Shown piece by piece: positions 34,045-40,446 of a stretch of 40,446 bases of DNA. The notes under the pieces were generated by a model. The model did not search any database. It had not been told where the DNA came from and was given only the letters and a program-made list of their open reading frames with translations. The position numbers and the translations under genes are program-made. Numbering within the stretch: the stretch's first letter is position 1; every line of letters begins with the position of its first letter. Source of the stretch: CAZFQG01 sp964520785 (GTDB lineage: Bacteria > Planctomycetota > Planctomycetia > Pirellulales > Thermoguttaceae); contig CAZFQG010000032.1 of assembly GCA_964520785.1 (NCBI GenBank), positions 1 to 40,446 on the forward strand. The letters are read 5' to 3'.

Positions 34045-34749
34045 TTATTCCTCTTTCATCCGGCCGGTGGCGCCTTTTCCGGCGAGGACCGCGTCGGCCA
34101 GGTGTCTCATAACCAATTCAATCGAACGGATGCTGTCGTCGTTTCCGGGAATGGGCAGGTCGATCACGTCCGGGTCGCTGTCGGTATCGATCAGGCCGAC
34201 CGTGGTGACTCCCATCTTGGCCGCCTCGCGGACCGCGTTCTTCTCTTTCTTCGGATCGATGATCACGAGGCACTCCGGCAGGCGGTTCATCGCGCGAATC
34301 CCGTTGAGGTTGCGGTACATCTTGCGGTATTCGCGCGTCAGGGCCGACTGCATCTTCTTCGAATACGCGTTGATCTCTTCCCCTTCGCGGATCCGCTCCA
34401 GTTCTTCCAGGCGCGAGAACCGGGCCTTGATCGTGTTGAAGTTCGTCAACGTGCCGCCCAGCCAACGGTCGGCCACGTAGGGCATTCCACACCGGGACGC
34501 CTCCTTCGCGACCGCTTCTCGCGCCTGCCGCTTCGTACCGACGAACAGAATGAGGCTGTTGCCGGCCGCCACCTGCTGCAAGTACTTCCGCGCGCGGAGC
34601 AGACCGCGGACCGTCTCGCGGACGTCGATGATGTGGATGAGATTGCGCCGCGCGTAAATATAGGGGCGCATTTTGGGGTTCCAGCGACTGGCACGATGCC
34701 CGAAATGGACCCCCGCTTCGATCAGATCCCGAACAAGAACATTGGACAC
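34045..34749 (-). CDS. rpsB: 30S ribosomal protein S2 (GTG start)
   Basis: A 234-residue S2 protein. VRDLIEAGVHFGHRASRWNPKM at the start and LFVGTKRQAREAV, GGTLTNFNTI and IDTDSDPDVIDLPIPGND inside are diagnostic. The GTG at 34749 is chosen because a perfect AGGAGG (34763-34758) lies 8 bases upstream and the protein then begins VSNVLVRDLIEAG, as in other S2 proteins. A longer GTG start at 34773 would cover this ribosome-binding site. A small hairpin lies just upstream of it. Confidence 0.96.
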   Translation of the reverse strand: MSNVLVRDLIEAGVHFGHRASRWNPKMRPYIYARRNLIHIIDVRETVRGLLRARKYLQQVAAGNSLILFVGTKRQAREAVAKEASRCGMPYVADRWLGGTLTNFNTIKARFSRLEELERIREGEEINAYSKKMQSALTREYRKMYRNLNGIRAMNRLPECLVIIDPKKEKNAVREAAKMGVTTVGLIDTDSDPDVIDLPIPGNDDSIRSIELVMRHLADAVLAGKGATGRMKEE

Positions 34750-34771
34750 GAATGGTCCCTCCTGAAGGCAC

Positions 34772-34790
34772 ACCGGCTAAGTCCGCCGGT
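34772..34790 (-). promoter_or_regulatory. Hairpin in the rpsB leader
   Basis: ACCGGC and GCCGGT form a 6-bp stem with a 7-base loop in the rpsB leader, ending 8 bases before the AGGAGG ribosome-binding site. In E. coli S2 represses its own operon through its leader; whether this hairpin does so is unproven. Confidence 0.4.
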
Positions 34791-34890
34791 TCAAGACAGG
34801 GGAACCATCGGCGGCGTCCGGCGTTATGGTAAAATTCGGCCTATCCAGTAAAATCCACCTCGCAGGGCCGTTCCGTAAGATGAACCGACT

Positions 34891-34919
34891 ATACTAACCC
34901 GCCTTGCCGAACGCGTCAA
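34891..34919 (-). promoter_or_regulatory. Proximal promoter of rpsB-tsf-pyrH-trmB
   Basis: On the minus strand -35 TTGACG (34919-34914) and -10 TAGTAT (34896-34891) have a 17-bp spacer. The predicted leader is about 135 bases. Confidence 0.6.
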
Positions 34920-35020
34920 GCGGCTGGCCGGTTCCGAAACGAATTCCGCAACCTGCAATCCAGCAAGGGGTTACGGAAACGAATCGCCCGACGAACGCCC
35001 AATTCGGCACGGCTTTTGCA

Positions 35021-35049
35021 ATTCTAGACCCAAATGGGGCCAACGACAA
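35021..35049 (-). promoter_or_regulatory. Distal promoter upstream of rpsB
   Basis: On the minus strand -35 TTGTCG (35049-35044) and -10 TAGAAT (35026-35021) have a 17-bp spacer. With the proximal site it makes a tandem promoter pair, common for ribosomal-protein operons. Confidence 0.55.
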
Positions 35050-35351
35050 GGGGGGTTCGAGGTAGTATCGGCGGCGAAGCCGACGACGATGAGAGCAACG
35101 GCGCGAAACGGCGCCTTCCGGCAGTGCCTCCAAGAGAGCCGATTCGGCCGAGTACCCGCGGAGAAACCCCCCAGCTTTTCCGCGCCGGCGGCGTTTTTCC
35201 GCGGGCGGCGGCCCGCTCTTTTGCCGCGTCTCGCCACCACAGGGTCGTCTGGCGCGCGACGTGGCCGGCGTACGGATCGGCCGTACAAAAGGGGACGACG
35301 ATCCAACGGGCATGTGTCATGGATAAATCCAGCGGCCCCAATCGCGTCTTC

Positions 35352-38300
35352 TCACTCCTCCATCAACACCATCTCGCTCAAACTCCCTTGCTCCACGCCC
35401 TTCCGCTTTCCCTTCCCCCGCAGACCCTCGATCTCCCGCAACCACGCGGCTTGGGGGAGGGCGGCGAGGTCGGCGTCGGAGAGGGAGAGCGAGAGGGGGA
35501 GATTGCGATTGGAGCTCGAGTCTCTCCAGGAGGAAAAGGCGGCGTCGGAGGGGGATTCTCGACGAGGGCCGATGAGGGTGGCTGAGGAGAATCCGGCGTC
35601 TTCGTCGCCATCGTCCGCACTTGCCCCCGTCGGCACGCTCGACGCTCCCCAGTTGGCTCGAACCAGATCCAGATCGGCACTGCCGACTTTTCCATCCCCG
35701 TTGGCATCTCCTTCGGAGAGATTTCCCGGGGCGACGCTCATCCCCCACCATGCACGGACTATGTCGAGGTCACGGCTGTTGACGAGTCCGTCGCGGTTGA
35801 GGTCGCCGGGGATCGGAACGACCTTAATCGTCACGGTGGCCGTACTTTGGGCTCCCAGCGGGTCGGCGATGGTGTAGTCAAAGGAGGCGAGGCCCAGATA
35901 ACCCGTCCGTGGCTTGAAGGTAATGACGCCGTTTTCCCAGGAAAGCGTACCGGGAAGCCCTTCGCCAGGCGTAACCGCTACGACCAACAGAGGCATCCCC
36001 TCGGGGTCGGAGTCGTTGGCCAGGAGGGCTGCTTCCGTAAGCAACAAAGCAGTATCCTCAATGACGTCATAGGAATCGTCCACCGCGACGGGAACCCGGT
36101 TCAGTTCATGCGCTCCAATGTCGACCGAGTCTCCCAAAACGCGAGGCAATCCGGCGATATCCAGCGGCAGCGGCTCGGTGGTATCGCCATCCTTATCTTG
36201 GTCGAATTGATCGTTCGGAAGAAGGCCACTGTTGCCCGCGTCGACCGCCGGACTGGTTTCCAGCAGCCGCAGATCGCCATAATCGTCGTCATCCGTTCCC
36301 CACTTCCCATCCGGCCCCGGCGACGGATTACGGACGAACCCCGGATCGACGTCGATGAGGTTATTGCTGGCGACAAACGTGCCGACCATTTCGAAACCGC
36401 TGTCCGGGGAGTTCAGAGCGAGGATGGAGTTGCTCAGTTCGAAAACTCCATCCATGGGGCTGATGAGCAGGCCATCCTCGGGAACTTGGTTGGCTACGAT
36501 CGTGGTGTTGATGATTCTGACCCGCGCCGTCTGAGGTACCGTGCCCCCGGCACCGTAATGGTTACCCAGAATCACGCCTGTACCGGCCTGATTGCCAACG
36601 ATGATTGAGTTCGTGCATGTGAGGGTGCCATAACTCAATACCATGAAAGCGCCACGTCCGCCGGAGATGTTTCCCGCAAAAACGGAGTCTATGATCGTCA
36701 CGTCACTCGCACTGGCCCAAATGGCCCCTGCCGCGTCAGGGGCTTGATTTCGCACGAACGACGAGGAATCAACGTGGAGTTTGCCCGCCGTAGTATAAAC
36801 CCCTCCGCAATCATCCCTTTCCGAAATGTTCTCATGCAGGTCGGAGCGAGTCAATGAGAGCATCCCCGTCGAATAGGCCGCCCCGCCGTTATCGCGCGCC
36901 ACGTTTCGGACGAAAACGGAGTCAACGAAAGAAGCGGTCCCTTCATTGTAGATTCCACCGCCGTCGGACGGGCCGGTGTTGTTCCGCGCCGTATTGCCGG
37001 TCAGAAGCGAATTCGTGACATGAACGGTTCCCTGGTTGAAGATGGCGCCGCCATTCCACGCGGTGTTTTCGGCAAACTCGCAATCCGCGAACTCTGCCTT
37101 GGCTTGTGTCGTGTTGTAAACCGCCCCCCCAAAGGGGAACTCGTAGCGATTGTCGACCGTATTTTTTCGGAAGACGACCTGCTCAGCAGAGAGCGATCCG
37201 TAGTTCATGATGCCGGCCGCCTTCCCTGATGCGTTCATCGAGACCGACGAGTTGCACAAAAAGAGTTGACCATGGTTTAAGATGCCCCCTCCGTCCGAGA
37301 ATGACTGGTTTTCCACGACCGAGACGTTACAGGCGGCCAGCACCGCCTCGGACCAAATCGCAATGCCGCCACCCGCGCCACTCGAATTTCCATCCCGCAC
37401 CGTCACTCCGTCCAGCCCCGCGTTTACTAGGGGCGCGACGTATACGACGTGATAGGCATTATCGCTTTTGTTCCCAAGCGTCCCGATATCTCCACTCAAA
37501 ACCGTCGGATGGGCAAGCGCTCCGTCCGCGAGGATCTCCCGCTCATCAATCGCCTCTTCCGTTCCCGCGAAACCACCGTAGACCGTAACGCCATCCACGA
37601 GGGAAAACGTCTCCGTCCTCGCGGTCCCGGCGACGCGCCGCTGGGAAGGCCGATAGATTCCTTCGGCAACCCAGATTTCAGAGACGTCGTTGGCCGGATC
37701 GGTATCCGTGTTGCGTAAGGACGCCGTCGTCAACGCCGTTTGCAGCGAATTAAACGCGGTTTCCCAGGAGAACCCCAAACCACTGCGGGCGGCATCCGCA
37801 TCGACATAAAGCCGCGGCATGGGACCCGGTTCAAGACCGAAATCGTGCGTTGGCGGCAGTGTCGCGCCGTCAATCGTCACGAGGTACACTCCTTCAGCCG
37901 GAAGAGTAACCTCCCATCCTCCTTGGACAATCGGCGTGAGGATATACTCTCCCTCGGCAACGTCCGCGATCCAGTACCGGCCTGATTCGTCCGTTTCCGC
38001 GAGATACTCGCCGTCATCGTACTCACCGTTGGCGTTCGCGTCGAGGAAGACCGTCCAACCGGCCAAGGGCGGTTCGTTGGTTTGGCGGACCCCATCACCG
38101 TTGAAGTCGTTCCAGAGCGTTCCAGAGACGGTGTCTAGGCTTCGCGTTCTGATCTTGGCGACGAAGGCGTCGTTTTTCGCGCCACCTCCGAAGGAGTTGT
38201 TCGCGTTCGGGAAATCGCTCGAATTGGTCCATCCAACCACGTAAATGTCTTCTGGACCGTCCATGGTGACGCCGCGGATAGTATCGTAATTCGATCCGCC

Positions 38301-40418
38301 GAGATAGGAACTCCAAAGGTGCTCGCCAGAGGCGGAAAGGGCGATCACATATCCGTCGCTGTTTCCCGCATAGGAAGTATCCCATCCGTTGGATACCAGT
38401 TCGCTAGATTCGGTCGATCCCACTAGGTAGATGTTATCTGCCTCGTCTACTGTAACACTGTAGGTGTAATCAGTATCTGATCCACCCACATATGAACTCC
38501 ACAGATGTGCACCCGAAGAAGACAGCTTTACAGCATACCCATCGACATTACCCGCGTACGAAGTATCCCACCCGCCGGACGTCCAGGTGTCCGATTCGGT
38601 ATTGCCGACGACATAGACACCGCCACCGCCGTCTGTAGCGACTCCTCGGGTTCGGTCGTTAGCCGATGCGCCCAGATAGGAACTCCAAAGGTGTTGGCCT
38701 GATGCGGAGAGTTTGGCAACATACCCATCTTCACCTCCACCATACACCGTATTCCAGCCACCGGAGATCCAACCAGCGGAAAGGGTTACGCCGCCAATAT
38801 ACACGTTTCCGTTGTTATCGGTGGCAATGGAGTCAGCAACTTCGCCGGCCGCGCCACCCAAATAGGAACTCCACAAATGCTCGCCAGACGAGGAGAGTTT
38901 GACGACAAAGCCGTCTTGGTCTCCTCCGTATGAAGTGTCCCAACCGCCGGAGACCCAGCCGCTGGAACGGGTCCATCCAACTACGAAGATGTTACGGTCA
39001 GCATCCGCTGCCACATATCGCGCTGCTTCGGCACCGGAGCCGCCGAGGTAAGAACTCCACAAATGCGAACCCGAGGAAGACAGTTTGACGACGAATCCGT
39101 CGACGTCCCCTCCAAAAGACGTATCCCATCCGCCAGAGGTCCAACCGCTTGAATAGCTGTGTCCAGCGACGTAAACATTATCCTCGGCATCAGTAACAAC
39201 CCCCTGAGCCCCCTCCCAATGTGACCCGCCGAAATAAGAACTCCACAAGTGCTGGCCGGATGGGGAGAGCTTGGCGACGAAACCATCGGCATTTCCAGCA
39301 TACGAGGTGTCCCATCCGCCAGATACCCAGCCGCCTGACTCAGTGGTTCCAGCCACGTATATGTTGCCCCGGCTATCTGTCGTGACACCGCCCCAAGCAG
39401 CATCTTCCGCTCCCCCGCCCAAGTACGTACTCCACTCCAACTCCGGATCAATCACCAATTCAAGACTCGGATCATACTCTCCGGTAACCGTAAACGTGTA
39501 CGTATCGACATCGACTAATGCAAACGCGCCGGCCACTTCGACTTCCTCGCCGCTGATCACTTGATAGATGTACAGCCCTTCGTCGACGAGCGTGCCCAGT
39601 TCGGTATGGATAGAGAGACTTCCATCCTCGCCAATGGAAAGGCCTTCGATCCCGTCGTAGGAGAGTTGAATGTCCGACCAATCCGCCCCCGGCGCCACAT
39701 GGAACTCGTATTTCATCTGGCCGTGGCGGCTGAACGTGTGCAGGTCGATCCCGTCGTAGAGCCCCGCGTAGACAACCCGTTTGTACGTTGCCACCTCCTC
39801 CACCCAGTCCTCTTGCGGCCCCAAGTGGTAGTTGAAGACCGTCTCGGCCCGGTCGGCACCGGTGGGGATGGTCGGCCGGGCACCGTCGAAGTTCAGCGAG
39901 AAATGGGTGGACGTGGTTTCGTAGAGGTCTTCGTCCCTGCCGGGGAGGCCCCTGTCCTCCACCGCCCCCGGGTCCACCCCCTCCTTCAACTCCCGCCGCG
40001 AGAGCCCAAACTCAATCGACTCCTCCGTAAAGAAAATCCGCGTCCCGCCCTTGTTGTACCCAAAGTAGACGTCTCGCACGGGAACCGGCCGGGCAAGCGG
40101 GCCGGGCACGGCTCCCGACGGCGTCGGCGCCGGAAGACCAGGCAACTCCGCATTCCCCCACTGCCCCGCATTCTCGGCGAACAGGGCATCCTGGGCATGG
40201 AACACCTCAATGGCATGGCCCGAACCGTCGTCCACGCCCGAACCCGGCATCCCCACACTCAACATCCGCCGATCCTCCAGCGGTTCCAGCCGCAGCCTCT
40301 GGTTGCTCGCATCGTGGCGTGGCAAGAGATGGCGCCGAGAGGAGGCTGGGGCGCTTCCCAAAAACCCCGAACGACAAACTTGGCCCAGACGACGAACAAG
40401 ACTACCGGAAGCCGACAT
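35352..40418 (-). CDS. Giant secreted repeat protein: LEPLEDRRML motif, SBBP repeats, SdrD-like, beta-helix, cadherin-like, dockerin
   Basis: The protein has 1688 residues from the ATG at 40418 (AGGAGAG ribosome-binding site); a GTG two codons earlier is possible. LEPLEDRRML (residues 44-53) is the planctomycete N-terminal motif of exported giant proteins. Seven SBBP-type beta-propeller repeats of 62 residues (about 328-760; core GGWDTSYAGN-DGFVxKLSxSG-HLWSSYLGG) follow. Next are an SdrD-B-like domain (about 763-857), a right-handed beta-helix (about 870-1400) and a cadherin-like domain (about 1443-1533). Two dockerin-type calcium loops (GDLNRDGLVNSRDLDIVRAW and GDANGDGKVGSADLDLVRA) lie at about 1535-1590. 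A Ser/Leu-rich tail ends in basic and acidic residues. It is probably cell-surface or released and adhesive or polysaccharide-associated. Confidence 0.92.
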   Translation of the reverse strand: MSASGSLVRRLGQVCRSGFLGSAPASSRRHLLPRHDASNQRLRLEPLEDRRMLSVGMPGSGVDDGSGHAIEVFHAQDALFAENAGQWGNAELPGLPAPTPSGAVPGPLARPVPVRDVYFGYNKGGTRIFFTEESIEFGLSRRELKEGVDPGAVEDRGLPGRDEDLYETTSTHFSLNFDGARPTIPTGADRAETVFNYHLGPQEDWVEEVATYKRVVYAGLYDGIDLHTFSRHGQMKYEFHVAPGADWSDIQLSYDGIEGLSIGEDGSLSIHTELGTLVDEGLYIYQVISGEEVEVAGAFALVDVDTYTFTVTGEYDPSLELVIDPELEWSTYLGGGAEDAAWGGVTTDSRGNIYVAGTTESGGWVSGGWDTSYAGNADGFVAKLSPSGQHLWSSYFGGSHWEGAQGVVTDAEDNVYVAGHSYSSGWTSGGWDTSFGGDVDGFVVKLSSSGSHLWSSYLGGSGAEAARYVAADADRNIFVVGWTRSSGWVSGGWDTSYGGDQDGFVVKLSSSGEHLWSSYLGGAAGEVADSIATDNNGNVYIGGVTLSAGWISGGWNTVYGGGEDGYVAKLSASGQHLWSSYLGASANDRTRGVATDGGGGVYVVGNTESDTWTSGGWDTSYAGNVDGYAVKLSSSGAHLWSSYVGGSDTDYTYSVTVDEADNIYLVGSTESSELVSNGWDTSYAGNSDGYVIALSASGEHLWSSYLGGSNYDTIRGVTMDGPEDIYVVGWTNSSDFPNANNSFGGGAKNDAFVAKIRTRSLDTVSGTLWNDFNGDGVRQTNEPPLAGWTVFLDANANGEYDDGEYLAETDESGRYWIADVAEGEYILTPIVQGGWEVTLPAEGVYLVTIDGATLPPTHDFGLEPGPMPRLYVDADAARSGLGFSWETAFNSLQTALTTASLRNTDTDPANDVSEIWVAEGIYRPSQRRVAGTARTETFSLVDGVTVYGGFAGTEEAIDEREILADGALAHPTVLSGDIGTLGNKSDNAYHVVYVAPLVNAGLDGVTVRDGNSSGAGGGIAIWSEAVLAACNVSVVENQSFSDGGGILNHGQLFLCNSSVSMNASGKAAGIMNYGSLSAEQVVFRKNTVDNRYEFPFGGAVYNTTQAKAEFADCEFAENTAWNGGAIFNQGTVHVTNSLLTGNTARNNTGPSDGGGIYNEGTASFVDSVFVRNVARDNGGAAYSTGMLSLTRSDLHENISERDDCGGVYTTAGKLHVDSSSFVRNQAPDAAGAIWASASDVTIIDSVFAGNISGGRGAFMVLSYGTLTCTNSIIVGNQAGTGVILGNHYGAGGTVPQTARVRIINTTIVANQVPEDGLLISPMDGVFELSNSILALNSPDSGFEMVGTFVASNNLIDVDPGFVRNPSPGPDGKWGTDDDDYGDLRLLETSPAVDAGNSGLLPNDQFDQDKDGDTTEPLPLDIAGLPRVLGDSVDIGAHELNRVPVAVDDSYDVIEDTALLLTEAALLANDSDPEGMPLLVVAVTPGEGLPGTLSWENGVITFKPRTGYLGLASFDYTIADPLGAQSTATVTIKVVPIPGDLNRDGLVNSRDLDIVRAWWGMSVAPGNLSEGDANGDGKVGSADLDLVRANWGASSVPTGASADDGDEDAGFSSATLIGPRRESPSDAAFSSWRDSSSNRNLPLSLSLSDADLAALPQAAWLREIEGLRGKGKRKGVEQGSLSEMVLMEE

Positions 40419-40446
40419 GATCACTCTCCTCTCAAAAAACCTGTCT

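Larger units (their letters stand above)
34750..35351. other. Leader/promoter region of the rpsB operon
   Basis: The 602 bases between the giant repeat-protein gene and rpsB hold two promoters and a leader hairpin. The many open frames in the GC-rich stretch 35034-35351 show no family resemblance and no ribosome-binding site. Confidence 0.7.

Noticed and set aside
35034..35351. Several overlapping open frames on both strands between rpsB and the giant gene
   Set aside because: No ribosome-binding sites, no recognisable sequence, and overlap with a good promoter; typical of GC-rich non-coding DNA.
38140..39440. Regular 186-bp repeats that could be taken for a CRISPR or satellite array
   Set aside because: They are in-frame SBBP protein repeats with diverged DNA, not short repeats with unique spacers.

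Overview
The window looks like a high-GC planctomycete chromosome, most likely of Pirellulales type. This rests on gene content, not a database match. The signs are an N-terminal LEPLEDRRML motif on a giant secreted repeat/dockerin protein, a HzsA-related diheme/SUMF1 protein, secreted (signal-bearing) Gfo/Idh and sugar-isomerase homologues, a DUF6067/GH123-type secreted protein, a polyketide synthase with a PLP-enzyme tail, and NifU/NifS Fe-S assembly genes. Genes lie on both strands in short operons.

Left part (1-9.5 kb). The 3' end of a type I PKS (KR end, ACP, alpha-oxoamine synthase) enters from the left. A secreted glycoside-hydrolase-like protein follows and is interrupted by a 10-N assembly gap. 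It converges on an orphan MoxR ATPase. A non-coding stretch with a dispersed repeat precedes a nifU-nifS operon.

Middle-left (9.5-15.1 kb). A worn PIN toxin-antitoxin remnant abuts the 3' end of galE. galE is coupled to a YqhD-type alcohol dehydrogenase on the minus strand. A second copy of the dispersed repeat lies upstream of a secreted HExxH (DUF1570-like) protein.

Middle (14-23 kb, minus strand). dhaK, dhaL and an lsrF-type aldolase/thiolase are followed by a signal-bearing D-lyxose-isomerase-like cupin and a small VOC protein. The cluster is closed by a strong intrinsic terminator. Downstream lie a 1338-residue HzsA-related protein and an exported Gfo/Idh/MocA oxidoreductase. The dhaKL/lsrF/cupin/VOC cluster is the best candidate for an undescribed pathway: both DhaKL and LsrF chemistry lead to DHAP.

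Right part (23.5-40.4 kb). A Tat-exported unknown protein, hemC, an alpha/beta-hydrolase lacking its nucleophile serine, and a small membrane-anchored protein carrying a perfect 26-bp palindrome come first. Next are two tandem SPFH/band-7 proteins. The housekeeping cluster rpsB-tsf-pyrH-trmB follows, with two good promoters and a GTG start. A 1688-residue secreted protein (seven SBBP repeats, SdrD-like domain, beta-helix, cadherin-like domain, dockerin) ends the window.

Products were identified by reading motifs, without database searches.
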